This document shows positions 1 through 7,637 of a stretch of DNA of 42,402 bases, in pieces. This DNA comes from CAJWGI01 sp036011785 (lineage in GTDB: Bacteria > Chloroflexota > Anaerolineae > Anaerolineales > UBA11657). The notes below the pieces were generated by a model. That model ran no database searches, was not told the DNA's origin, and saw nothing but the letters and a program-made list of their open reading frames with translations. The position numbers were made by a program, and so were the translations under genes. The stretch is taken from positions 1-42,402 of the forward strand of contig DASCOB010000034.1 in NCBI GenBank assembly GCA_036011785.1, read 5' to 3'. Positions within the stretch are counted from its first letter, which is position 1, and each line of letters opens with the position of its first letter.

Positions 1-484
1 CCACTCCCATCACGTTGTAATGCGGCACCGCTTTTTCAGCGCCATAGTAGGTCATGGCAAGGCAGCTGCTGCCGGGGTTGAACAGCGGCAGCGCGTGGCG
101 CACCATTGCGGTGAAGGAATAGCAGCTGATATCCAGCGCTACCCGGAATCCCTCCCGACTGGTGGCGTAGTAAGGCCCGTTCAGCTCGTCGCGGTTGGCG
201 AATGCCACGGAGTGAATAAGGATGTCGATGTTCCCCAGCTGTGCGCTTGCCTTGGCGAACAGTCTCTCGAGATCGTCATCGCCGCGGGAAAGGTCGCATT
301 GCTCGACGAAATCGGCGCCCACTTGTTCGGCTAGAGGGACGATGCGCCGCAGCAGCGCCGCGTTGGCATAACTGAAGGAAAGTTGCGCTCCTTCGCGGTG
401 CAACGCTTGGGCAATGCCCCAGGCGATTGAACGATTGTTTGCGACGCCGAAAACAAGCGCCTTCTTCCCTTCAAGGATTCCCAT
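1..484 (-). CDS. fabI: Enoyl-[acyl-carrier-protein] reductase FabI, N-terminal 161 codons (cut by window edge)
   Basis: Reduces the enoyl-ACP double bond with NADH in the last step of each fatty acid elongation cycle, in the cytosol. Seen: ATG at 484, an N-terminal nucleotide-binding motif GVANNRSIAWG (about residues 13-23), the conserved HSVAFA segment near 91-96, and the active-site segment TYYGAEKAVPHYNVMGV with Tyr146 and Tyr156 in the positions known for E. coli FabI. The catalytic Lys (expected at 163) lies just past the left edge. The start overlaps the stop of the glycosylase gene upstream (TAATG), so it is probably the third gene of a coupled operon. The family is clear because this SIAWGI/YNVMG combination separates FabI from FabG-type SDRs. 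Confidence 0.95.
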   Translation of the reverse strand, partial: MGILEGKKALVFGVANNRSIAWGIAQALHREGAQLSFSYANAALLRRIVPLAEQVGADFVEQCDLSRGDDDLERLFAKASAQLGNIDILIHSVAFANRDELNGPYYATSREGFRVALDISCYSFTAMVRHALPLFNPGSSCLAMTYYGAEKAVPHYNVMGV

Positions 485-1095
485 TATCCGTTTGCCTCCT
501 TAGCGATCTGGTCTCGCAGCTTGAGATTCCATGGCAGCGACCGCCATGGCTCGGGGGTATCGCGCAGCCCTACCCGCGGGCGGGCAGCCGGGATTGTTTC
601 CGGGTAATCCGGCCCGTCGGCCAAGAACAGTCGCGCGTCCGCGGCGCACAGGTCGTATTCGTTCCAGGCACGGTCAATGCCAAAAGCCTGAGTCACTTTT
701 GCTGGGCCGTTTGTCAGTTCCGCAGGTGGCCGCTGTCGGCGCGCTCGCATGAGGGATAAGCCCTCTGTGGGCCGCAGCGCGCGCAGCAATACCGCCGCCG
801 GGAAACCCTCGTACTCGGTGACAAAATTCAACATCCAGTGTATTCCGTAGGTAAAACAGACGTATGCGCTGCCGGGCGGGCCGTAGAGTGGGGCGGTGCG
901 GGCAGTTTCCCCGGCGCGCGCGTGGCAGCCCAAATCGGTTTCGCCGATATAGGCTTCCACTTCCACAATGACGCCGGCCAGCCGAGTGCCATCCGCCTCC
1001 AGTTTAAGCAGCTGTTTTCCTAACGATTCCCGCGCCACTGTGAGGGTAGGGCGGGAGAAAAACGCGCGCGGCAACGGTGGAATGCGGGCTTTCAC
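484..1095 (-). CDS. DNA-3-methyladenine glycosylase, AAG/MPG family
   Basis: Base-excision repair glycosylase that removes alkylated purines such as 3-methyladenine. It is 203 residues long, usual for the bacterial AAG family. The active-site block VEVEAYIGETDLGCHA is present: Glu47, Tyr49 and His58 line up with human AAG Glu125, Tyr127 and His136. It is followed by the family's YGPPGSAYVxFTYG and VLLRALRPxEG segments and by NGPAKVTQAFGI. The start is GTG at 1095, overlapping the epimerase stop (GTGA), and its own stop overlaps the fabI ATG, so all three genes are likely translated from one message. There is no functional link among the three that I can name. Family assignment is firm. Confidence 0.95.
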   Translation of the reverse strand: MKARIPPLPRAFFSRPTLTVARESLGKQLLKLEADGTRLAGVIVEVEAYIGETDLGCHARAGETARTAPLYGPPGSAYVCFTYGIHWMLNFVTEYEGFPAAVLLRALRPTEGLSLMRARRQRPPAELTNGPAKVTQAFGIDRAWNEYDLCAADARLFLADGPDYPETIPAARPRVGLRDTPEPWRSLPWNLKLRDQIAKEANG

Positions 1096-2018
1096 GCTTT
1101 GAAACGCTCATCGGTGGCGATGGTGCGGCGCAAGCCTTCGGGCAGCGAGACGCGCGGCCGATAGCCCAACTTCTGTGCCGCTAGGGTCAGATCGGCGCAC
1201 ATCGCGTACACGCCGCCGCTTTCGCTGCTGTTGTAGAGCGGTTCCAGTGTGGTGTTCATGGCCGCGCCCACGACGGTCACCAGTTCGTTCAGACTGACTG
1301 CGGTTCCGCTGCCCACATTAATCACCAGGTGGCTGACGGTGCGCGCGGTTGAGGCTGCGCTGAGAGCATCTATCACGTCTGAGATGAAAACGTAATCGCG
1401 TGTCTGCGAGCCCTCGCCGTGCACAATCAGCGACCCGCCACCGGCGGCGCTTTTCAAAAAACGGGAGACCACCGGAGGGTGCGAGGCGGGAAGCGGCTGC
1501 CCGGGCCCATAGGCGTTGAACACGCGCAGCGCCACGGTCTCCAATCCCCACAGCGCGCCGATGGTGCGCACGTAGTATTCGGCCGATAGTTTGCTGACCG
1601 CGTAGGGTGAATCCGGTTTGGGTACGATGCTCTCGCGCAACGGTTGTTCGGTCTGCGCGCCGTACACGGCTCCGGAAGAGGTCAGCACCACGCGATTGAC
1701 GCCGGCATCGCGCATGGCCTCCATCACGCTGACCGTGCCGCCCACGTTTACGGCGTTATATTCGCGCGGATATAGCACCGATTGGGGTACTGATACGCGC
1801 GCCGCGAGATGATAAACGCACTCCACATCCTGGAGCAGCGTCCACAGTTTCGGGCGATCGTTCACGTCGCCACGCGTGAAGAGCACCTTGTCGTCAAGGC
1901 GCCCCGCGTCGCCGGCGGAAAGGTCGTCAATTACGCGCACTTCGTGTCCGGCTGCGGCGAGCCTGTTTGACAGCGCGCTTCCGAGGAAGCCGGCGCCGCC
2001 GGTTATCAGGAATCTCAA
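1092..2018 (-). CDS. NAD-dependent epimerase/dehydratase (UDP-glucose 4-epimerase-like extended SDR)
   Basis: Extended short-chain dehydrogenase acting on nucleotide sugars, most like GalE-type C4 epimerases. Seen: Rossmann motif GGAGFLGS at residues 7-14, the acidic residue DD at 31-32 that selects NAD, HLAARVSVP at 70-78, the catalytic serine region TSSGAVYG at 113-120, and YAVSK (Tyr139, Lys143). At 308 residues it has normal family length. The start is TTG at 2018 with a GGGAG ribosome site about 8 bases upstream; no better in-frame start is visible. It heads the epimerase-glycosylase-fabI operon. The exact substrate cannot be read from the sequence; it may supply precursors to the glycan genes elsewhere in the window. 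Confidence 0.9.
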   Translation of the reverse strand: MRFLITGGAGFLGSALSNRLAAAGHEVRVIDDLSAGDAGRLDDKVLFTRGDVNDRPKLWTLLQDVECVYHLAARVSVPQSVLYPREYNAVNVGGTVSVMEAMRDAGVNRVVLTSSGAVYGAQTEQPLRESIVPKPDSPYAVSKLSAEYYVRTIGALWGLETVALRVFNAYGPGQPLPASHPPVVSRFLKSAAGGGSLIVHGEGSQTRDYVFISDVIDALSAASTARTVSHLVINVGSGTAVSLNELVTVVGAAMNTTLEPLYNSSESGGVYAMCADLTLAAQKLGYRPRVSLPEGLRRTIATDERFKA

Positions 2019-2058
2019 GTGATGCTCTCCCTATCTGCACGTCTGCTCAGGGGAAGTG

Positions 2059-2067
2059 ATTATAGCA
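2059..2067 (-). promoter_or_regulatory. Extended -10 promoter of the epimerase operon
   Basis: Reading the minus strand gives TGCTATAAT, a perfect TATAAT with the extended TGn element. Transcription would start near 2052, giving a leader of about 34 bases before the TTG start. The -35 (17 bases upstream) is poor, as is usual for extended -10 promoters. Confidence 0.55.
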
Positions 2068-2204
2068 TGTGTCCCTAAAAAACCAGATTTCCACTACAAT
2101 CTTCGCGTGGGTTTTCTCGGGCGTTCGTCGGGCGGGAGGCAAGATTGTTGCGGCGATACCAATCGGGTGCGGCTCCAATTGGGCGTCAGTTGCCGGAGAA
2201 TTCT

Positions 2205-2705
2205 GTGAGTGCCCCTCCGGGGGGTGAGCGCGGATGCACCCGGATTCTTTTCGTCTGCTTGGGCAACATCTGCCGTAGCCCGCTGGCGGAGGCTTTGTTC
2301 CTAAACCTTCTCGAACGACGTGGCCTCAGATGTGGATACATGGCGGCATCCGCCGGAACCGGAAACTGGCATGTGGGCGACCCTGCGGACAGCCGCATGC
2401 GCGCCACCGCGCGACGGCATGGACTCGAGCTGCGCGGGCGTGCGCAGCAGGTCAGCCCACAAGACTTTGATCGCTTCGACCTGATGCTGGCCATGGACCG
2501 GGCGAATCTGTCGCAACTGGGGCGCATGGCGCGCGATGATTCCGACCGCGCCCGTATCCGATTGCTGCGCGAATACGACCCGAAGGCTGGCTCTGAAATG
2601 GACGTGCCCGACCCGTACTTCGGCGGCGCGGATGGTTTTGAGCGCGTGTATGAAATGGTGGCGCGCGCGTGTGAGCACTTGTTGAGGGAACTCGAAGGGG
2701 AGTGA
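2205..2705 (+). CDS. Low-molecular-weight protein-tyrosine-phosphatase family protein
   Basis: Cysteine-dependent phosphatase of the LMW-PTP fold. The P-loop CLGNICRSP begins at Cys18 (GTG start at 2205), followed by the general-acid segment DVPDPYFGG with Asp136. I prefer GTG 2205 because GGAGA lies 5 bases upstream and the protein then begins shortly before the first strand; an in-frame TTG at 2145 (behind GGGAGG) would add 20 residues with no family similarity. A possible -10 TACAAT lies at 2095-2100. The stop overlaps the GTG start of the fructosamine-kinase homologue (GTGA). Such pairs are known: the phosphatase can act on ribulosamine- or erythrulosamine-phosphates on proteins, so a role in deglycation rather than tyrosine dephosphorylation is plausible. 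Confidence 0.9.
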   Translation: MSAPPGGERGCTRILFVCLGNICRSPLAEALFLNLLERRGLRCGYMAASAGTGNWHVGDPADSRMRATARRHGLELRGRAQQVSPQDFDRFDLMLAMDRANLSQLGRMARDDSDRARIRLLREYDPKAGSEMDVPDPYFGGADGFERVYEMVARACEHLLRELEGE

Positions 2706-3556
2706 AACTTGCGGAGGGGCTGCAGCAATATCTGCGAGCGCAGAGCTGGGGCGCGGTTCAATCCGCCCGCCGGATTTCCGGCGGCAGCATCAACCGTGTG
2801 TTTCGGCTTGAGACCGAGCATGGGCCACCCGCGCTGCTGAAAACCAATCGCAGCAGCCCGCCCGATATGTTCGCGCGTGAGGCCGAAGGTCTGCAAGCGC
2901 TGCTGCAAGCCGGGGGAGTGCGTGTGCCGTCGGTGCATGCGCATGGCGATGACTGGCTGCTGATAGAGTATCTTCCGGACGCGGCGCGCTCGGCTGATTA
3001 CTGGGCCGTTCTCGGAGAGGGACTGGCGCGGTTGCACTCCACGGTGGAAGGGCGTTTCGGGTTTTCCAACGACAATTACATTGGCAGTACCGCGCAGCCG
3101 AATGCGTGGACGGAAGACGGGCTCGAGTTTTTCGCTGAATCACGGCTGCGCTTTCAGGGTCGGCTGGCGCGGGAGCGTGGATCACTCAGCGCGGGCGATT
3201 ACAGGCTGCTGGAGCGCGTGATTGAGCGCCTGCCGAATCTGGTCCCGGAGCAACCGGCCAGTCTGATCCATGGCGACTTGTGGGGCGGGAATGTGATTGT
3301 CGGTCCGCAGGGCGAGCCAGTGCTGGTGGATCCGGCGGCGCATTTCGGCTGGGCGGAGGCCGAGCTGGCGATGACCACTCTGTTTGGCCGATTCGAGCGC
3401 GAAGCCTACCAAGCGTACGAGCGCATCCGGGCGCTTGCGCCCGGATACATGCAGCGCGTTGATATCTACAATCTGTATCATCTGCTCAATCACCTAAATC
3501 TCTTCGGGCGCGGATACCTCGGGCAGGTTCAGGGCGTGCTGCGGCGTTATTGTTAG
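2702..3556 (+). CDS. Fructosamine/ketosamine-3-kinase family protein
   Basis: Kinase that phosphorylates O-3 of ketosamine adducts on proteins, which then fall off spontaneously; bacterial members usually prefer ribulosamines and erythrulosamines. The 284-residue protein has the aminoglycoside-phosphotransferase-like fold: ATP-binding Lys47 in ALLKTN, the catalytic loop HGDLWGGN (190-197, catalytic Asp192) and the metal-binding DPA (Asp210) before FGWAEAELAMTTLFG. HGDLWGGN and the downstream AELAMT are family hallmarks. It starts at GTG 2702, overlapping the phosphatase stop, so the two are translationally coupled. It converges on the LCP gene, with only 10 bases between the two stops. Confidence 0.92.
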   Translation: MKLAEGLQQYLRAQSWGAVQSARRISGGSINRVFRLETEHGPPALLKTNRSSPPDMFAREAEGLQALLQAGGVRVPSVHAHGDDWLLIEYLPDAARSADYWAVLGEGLARLHSTVEGRFGFSNDNYIGSTAQPNAWTEDGLEFFAESRLRFQGRLARERGSLSAGDYRLLERVIERLPNLVPEQPASLIHGDLWGGNVIVGPQGEPVLVDPAAHFGWAEAELAMTTLFGRFEREAYQAYERIRALAPGYMQRVDIYNLYHLLNHLNLFGRGYLGQVQGVLRRYC

Positions 3557-3566
3557 AGAGTTTGGC

Positions 3567-5024
3567 TTAGGGCAGAGCGAAGTCCTGCCCGATGATGATG
3601 CGTACGTCCACCGGGCTGTTGGGGTCGCTCATGTCAATGATGCGCGCCGGCTGCACATCAAAATGTTCGGCCAGCCAGCGGGTGGTGTAGTAGCGCCCCG
3701 CGTAATCATAGATGATGGTGGCTTGGTAATTGAACTGGTCGGCGTTGCCGATGCTGACCACGTTGAAGCCGTTCTCGCCGAGGTAATCGGCCGTGGACTG
3801 CGCTATGCCGGTGCGCGCTGACCCGTTTTGCACTTCGATAGTGGCCTCTTCATCAACGGCCAACGCGGCCGGGTCGATGGTGGACTGTGGCTGTGGGGCC
3901 GGGTTGTAAAACATCTGCTCCCGCAGCGGGCGAAAGGCGCGCGCGTCCAGCAAAACCACCTGCGCCCCCTCCGCGGTCGTGAATTCGTTAATGATGTAAT
4001 CTGCGTCAATCACATCTGACTGGATGTCCTCCCGCTCGATTTCCTTGGCCATAGATATCAGGTCAACTATCTCCTCCAGGTTAAGGTCGGTGTCATAGCT
4101 GTCTGATAGGGCGGAATAAAGTTTTGGGGCGCGAGCTATCAATGTGGGCAGCATCTCCAGGCTGAGCACTTGGTCGCGCACTGCCAGAAGCACCTGCTGC
4201 TGCCTTGCCGCGCGGTCGAAATCGGCCCCAAAGGTGGCACGCGTTCGGGTGTATTTCAGCGCGGTACTTCCGTCCATTTGCCGGCGTCCGGCGGAAATGT
4301 AGAAAGGGTCATAGCCGTCGCAGCAATCCGGATAGCGCGGGTCATCGATTGTCTGCGGCACGTCGATTTCGATGCTACCAATCTCGTCGATGAGCGTTTC
4401 AAAGGCGGTGAAATTAATGCGCACATAATGATCTACCTGTATGCCTAGGCTCGCGCTGACGGTATCCATCGCGAGGGCTGGCCCGCCACCGGGCAGCCGG
4501 AAGGCATCCCCTTTGAAATTGGCGGTGTTGATGCGGTCTCGGCCCTCAAAGCCGGGAATGGTCACCCACAGGTCGCGCGGTATCGATAACATTCCGGCGG
4601 TGTTGCCAACCGGGTCTACCGTGACTAGCATCATGGTGTCGGTGCGGAAAGCGCGTTCATCTTCCATGCCGGCGCGTTGATCAATACCCATCAACAGTAC
4701 CGTGGTGCGCAAACCGGTGGCCACCGGGACCACCGTTCCGACAATTTCTACGCTGCCGGATGGAGTAGCAGCTTGGCTATCGTCGGTGGCTTTTTCCGTC
4801 GGTGGAACCGAGGTGAGTGCTGCTGGCTGACCGCTAATCAGACCTGACCCATCGGCGCGCCCGCGGTTGGCGGTCCACTCCTTAACGGTCGCGTAGACCA
4901 TGTAGCTGGCGAAGGCCGCCGCTGTTACGAAGAACACCAGCAGAGTCGCTACGGCCCAATTTGGGAGGCCGGGAGAATCTTCCTGCGGATTACGCGTGCC
5001 GTTTGGTCTGCCTGAAAAGGACAT
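3567..5024 (-). CDS. LCP (LytR-CpsA-Psr) family membrane protein with C-terminal LytR_C domain
   Basis: Predicted phosphotransferase that attaches glycopolymers to the cell wall, acting outside the membrane. Order: short cytoplasmic tail, one membrane helix (about residues 23-46), a Ser/Thr/Pro-rich linker to about 100, the LCP core with LLMGIDQRAG (Asp115, Arg117), FRTDTMMLV (Arg127, Asp129), ISIPRDLWV and YVRINF, then a LytR_C domain (about 390-485) with IEVQNGSARTGIAQSTADYLGENGFNV. The pair of cysteines in YPDCCDGYDPFYI is unusual. 485 residues is normal for the two-domain form. ATG start at 5024, behind a recognisable promoter. It may anchor polymers made by the two glycan loci in this window, which is inference. 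Confidence 0.93.
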   Translation of the reverse strand: MSFSGRPNGTRNPQEDSPGLPNWAVATLLVFFVTAAAFASYMVYATVKEWTANRGRADGSGLISGQPAALTSVPPTEKATDDSQAATPSGSVEIVGTVVPVATGLRTTVLLMGIDQRAGMEDERAFRTDTMMLVTVDPVGNTAGMLSIPRDLWVTIPGFEGRDRINTANFKGDAFRLPGGGPALAMDTVSASLGIQVDHYVRINFTAFETLIDEIGSIEIDVPQTIDDPRYPDCCDGYDPFYISAGRRQMDGSTALKYTRTRATFGADFDRAARQQQVLLAVRDQVLSLEMLPTLIARAPKLYSALSDSYDTDLNLEEIVDLISMAKEIEREDIQSDVIDADYIINEFTTAEGAQVVLLDARAFRPLREQMFYNPAPQPQSTIDPAALAVDEEATIEVQNGSARTGIAQSTADYLGENGFNVVSIGNADQFNYQATIIYDYAGRYYTTRWLAEHFDVQPARIIDMSDPNSPVDVRIIIGQDFALP

Positions 5025-5067
5025 TTATGCTGCTTGGCGGCCATCAGAGCTGGGCCGGGAACAAGCA

Positions 5068-5095
5068 AGTATAGCACGCTGCTGACAGGGTGAAA
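5068..5095 (-). promoter_or_regulatory. Promoter of the LCP gene
   Basis: On the minus strand TTTCAC (-35, 5095-5090) is separated by 16 bases from TATACT (-10, 5073-5068), which carries an extended TGC just upstream. The predicted start near 5061 leaves a leader of about 37 bases before the ATG at 5024. Confidence 0.55.
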
Positions 5096-5147
5096 GCAGC
5101 TTCCGCCGGTTGCCCGCCAGCGGACGCTAATCAATAATCCTCCCGGG

Positions 5148-5303
5148 ATTGATCACATCAGTTTTTTTGGTCACTGACGTGGATCAGCCGCATGCTGAAC
5201 TGAAGGCGAAAGGGGTTGAATTCTCAGGCGAGCCAGCCAACCAGTGGGGCTTGAAGACCCGGACGGGAATAATCTGTATTTGTTGACGTACGGCGGAACG
5301 TGA
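5148..5303 (+). pseudogene. Decayed VOC/glyoxalase-family fragment
   Basis: No intact frame, but stitched frames read IDHISF, then VTDVDQPHAELKAKGVEFSG, then EPANQWGL, then DPDGNNLYLLTYGGT followed by a stop. This is the C-terminal half of a vicinal-oxygen-chelate protein, including the usual QWG...DPDGN ending. Frame changes fall in the T run near 5162-5168 and near 5251-5256 (before DPDG). The N-terminal half is absent. It cannot encode a working protein. It belongs to a run of dead fragments between the LCP gene and the AT-rich island. Confidence 0.7.
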
Positions 5304-5307
5304 ACAG

Positions 5308-5525
5308 TGACGCTTTACGTTTTACGCTTTGCCAGTCCTTCTTCCAGTTGTTGTAACCATGTGATGATCGCTGCACGGTCGCTGATGTCGCGGGCGTTGA
5401 TGCGCACGTTCAGCGGTGAGCAGCGCGGCGCGCGCCAGCTGAGCACCCGCTACCCTGATAGTGTCCGTGGGCCGGCTGTCCTTCTTGTGCAAATGGCAAC
5501 GGCCTTGGCTAATCTGTCGCCACCT
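5308..5525 (-). pseudogene. Decayed C-terminus of a cyclodeaminase (FTCD-type)
   Basis: On the minus strand one frame reads DSRPTDTIRVAGAQLARA then ALLTA, and after a frameshift LNVRINARDISD then RAAIITWLQQLEEGLAKRKT and a stop. The intact ftcD at 11132-12649 ends with AGAHLARSALRIAALNVRIN followed by ARDVNDQDAAAQWLRQLKDL, so the homology is obvious. An exact 25-base match links 5391-5415 to 11238-11262. The sequence is too diverged to be a recent copy. Only about the last 65 codons remain. Confidence 0.75.
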
Positions 5526-5562
5526 TACAGGAGGCGACAAAAGGTAAAAAAAACAATCAAGA

Positions 5563-5778
5563 GTGTCGCACCACTATGATATTATTAACGCAACCTTAGA
5601 GGCGGCATCAGCGCAAGCCTTGGAGAAGGCAATAGTGAGATTATTGGATAACCCCGAATGTGCCAGTGCTATGGGCAAGGCTGGGCAGGCACGCGCTCGA
5701 GACGAATTTGATGTGACACGCATGGTTTCCGAGACTTGTGACGTGTATCGCAGGCTTTTGGAAAATGCGTCTCATTGA
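5563..5778 (+). pseudogene. C-terminal remnant of a GT4 (group 1) glycosyltransferase
   Basis: The 71-codon frame ends with ALEKAIVRLLDNPECASAMG, KAGQARARDEFDVTRMVSET and CDVYRRLLENASH, which is the typical tail of a GT-B family 4 glycosyltransferase (last helix after the donor-binding lobe). The rest of the enzyme (about 300 residues) is missing and the upstream sequence is unrelated. The frame can open at GTG 5563, so a short peptide could be made, but it lacks both donor and acceptor sites. It marks the left edge of the AT-rich island and suggests that a larger glycan cluster was cut here. Confidence 0.65.
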
Positions 5779-5876
5779 GATTGGGTACAGCTTGTCTAGT
5801 CGACACGAGCACACTCTTGCTAGAAATTGTCTTCACAACATCGTGTGGACCAGGTGATGGTTCCATTACAAATCCC

Positions 5877-6662
5877 ATGTTTGAGTTGTCCATAGTAATT
5901 CCAATTCATAACGAGTCCAGGAACATCATTAGAACGCTTCAAGAGTTGAATGACAACGTCCGGGTAACTCACGAGATAATCTGCGTGTATGATTTTGATG
6001 AAGACACAACAATTCCTGTTATCCAAGAATTAATGACAACATATGACAATTTGCGTTCGGTAAAAAATATTATTGCCCTCGGTCCTTCTGGAGCACTCCG
6101 GACGGGTTTCTTAGAATCATGTGCACCTTATGTGTTGGTAGTGATGGCTGATCTATGTGATGATTTTTCTCAGATCTCGACTTTGTTGAGTTTAGTGGGC
6201 GAGGGGGCGGTAGATATTGTTTCTCCTTCAAGGTATTGCAAAGGGGGAGAGCAGAGATTGGATAATGCCACCAAAGCGTTTTTGCCCCGTGCCGCTGGAC
6301 GTTTGTTGAAATTTTTCTGTGATATCGGTACATTAGACCCCACAAATAGCTACAAGCTTTATTCCAAGAGAGTTTTAGAGCATTTGCGTTTAAGTAGTAC
6401 TGTTAGCTTTAGCGTTACCCTAGAGATTGTGGCCAAGGCACATTGTCTCGGATACAGAATAGCGGAGGTCCCAACTGTATGGAAAGACCGCGTTTTTGGA
6501 CAATCTGGGTTTAATGTGTTACGTTCAGTGCCAGCCTATTTGAAATGGTTTTCACTTTCATTGTTGAATAATCGATTGTTTGTTCTTCCCAACACATGGT
6601 TCCGCTATCTGTTTTGTTTGGAGACAGATAATAGTTCGATCCGAGAAATCAAGAGTGATTAA
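5877..6662 (+). CDS. Family 2 glycosyltransferase, dolichol/polyprenol-phosphate sugar synthase-like
   Basis: GT-A fold inverting glycosyltransferase. It opens with FELSIVIPIHNESRNIIRTL, the classic GT2 first strand, then VYDFDEDTT and ALGPSGALRTGFLESCAPYVLVVMADLCDDFSQI. The family's metal-binding DAD/DxD is replaced by MADLCDD, so metal binding must use the following Asp residues. The later DPTNSYKLYSKRVLEHL matches the D-x-x-x-x-F/Y-K-x-x segment of DPM-type enzymes. It has no strong membrane helices. The start is most likely ATG 5877; the frame stays open to TTG 5775, but those 34 residues look unrelated. Codon use is AT-rich (unlike the flanks), and only 2 bases separate it from the SDR gene. 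The sugar and lipid are unknown. Confidence 0.85.
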   Translation: MFELSIVIPIHNESRNIIRTLQELNDNVRVTHEIICVYDFDEDTTIPVIQELMTTYDNLRSVKNIIALGPSGALRTGFLESCAPYVLVVMADLCDDFSQISTLLSLVGEGAVDIVSPSRYCKGGEQRLDNATKAFLPRAAGRLLKFFCDIGTLDPTNSYKLYSKRVLEHLRLSSTVSFSVTLEIVAKAHCLGYRIAEVPTVWKDRVFGQSGFNVLRSVPAYLKWFSLSLLNNRLFVLPNTWFRYLFCLETDNSSIREIKSD

Positions 6663-6664
6663 TC

Positions 6665-7453
6665 ATGCCTGACGTGGATTTTGTCATTTTAGGTGGCACC
6701 GGCTTTGTGGGCTCGGAATTGTGCTCATGTTTGAAGCACAATGGTGCATCTGTTCTGGCGATAGATTCAAGAAACTACATTAGGCATCGCGGCACTAGTG
6801 CAGATGTTCTCGTCAACTGTAATGGCAACGCCTTTCGTTTCAAAGCCAACCAAAACCCAACTTGGGATTTCGAAGCAAGTGTCATTACTGTCGAACAATC
6901 TCTATCTGATTTTGTGGTGCAGTTGTATGTTTACATTTCTACAGTAGATGTATACAACATACTAATGGATCCCGAACAGAACCATGAAGCGTATCCAATC
7001 CGCCCTGAGAAACTTGATTATTATGGATTCAACAAATGGATTGCTGAACGGTTGGTCGAAAAGTATGCGAAACGCTCCTTGATCTTACGTTTGGGGTCGG
7101 TTATTGGCAATGGTATGCAGAAGGGTCCGCTGTATGACCTGTTGAACGCGAAACCACTGCACATGTCTCTGGATTCGGAACTTTCTTTTATCGATACATC
7201 TACTATCGCTAGAGTCATCAGTGTGATTGTCGCGATGGGCTTATCAGGAGAGATCATCAACCTTACGGGTACTGGGTCAGCCAAGTTACGAGACCTTTCG
7301 AGCATGCTTCCATCCTCGGTTCAGTTTGGGTCTGGCGCACATACCGTAACGCATCGGTACAACATCAACAACACCAAGATTCGTGGAATAATGCCAATAC
7401 CTACCTCTTTGGAGGTTGCAAAGCATTATGTGGGCGATCAGACAATAAGGTAG
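6665..7453 (+). CDS. NAD(P)-dependent sugar epimerase/dehydratase (extended SDR)
   Basis: Short-chain dehydrogenase/reductase likely acting on a nucleotide sugar. Rossmann motif GGTGFVGSE at residues 9-17, catalytic triad region YISTVDVYN, and YGFNK (Tyr120, Lys124) followed by RLVEKYAKRSLILRLGSVIG. At 262 residues it is short for an extended SDR, mainly in the C-terminal substrate domain. Two bases downstream of the GT2 stop and same AT-rich composition, so the two form one unit. Substrate and whether it epimerises, dehydrates or reduces cannot be told from the sequence. Confidence 0.85.
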   Translation: MPDVDFVILGGTGFVGSELCSCLKHNGASVLAIDSRNYIRHRGTSADVLVNCNGNAFRFKANQNPTWDFEASVITVEQSLSDFVVQLYVYISTVDVYNILMDPEQNHEAYPIRPEKLDYYGFNKWIAERLVEKYAKRSLILRLGSVIGNGMQKGPLYDLLNAKPLHMSLDSELSFIDTSTIARVISVIVAMGLSGEIINLTGTGSAKLRDLSSMLPSSVQFGSGAHTVTHRYNINNTKIRGIMPIPTSLEVAKHYVGDQTIR

Positions 7454-7637
7454 TTGTGAAAATGCAAATGCAACAGTGTTTTTTACGGATGTTTAAGTAA
7501 AGCATGCGGGATTTTTCTCTTTGAAACTGTCATGAGGAATTGTGAACTAATTTTCATGGACTGTCCACATCGCGAATACGACAACATGGATTTTAGAAAC
7601 AAAACGGTTGTCAATTTCTGGTCCAGTGAATGATATC

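Noticed and set aside
2186..3037. 283-codon open frame on the minus strand antisense to the phosphatase and kinase genes
   Set aside because: It lies fully opposite two genes with clear catalytic motifs and its own translation is a Ser/Arg-rich string with no domain; a shadow of GC-rich codons.
7532..7633. 33-codon frame just before the methyltransferase gene (with NMDFRNKTVV, faintly like an SDR start)
   Set aside because: No ribosome site, no continued similarity, and too short to judge; at most another tiny remnant. The gap 7454-7637 otherwise shows nothing.
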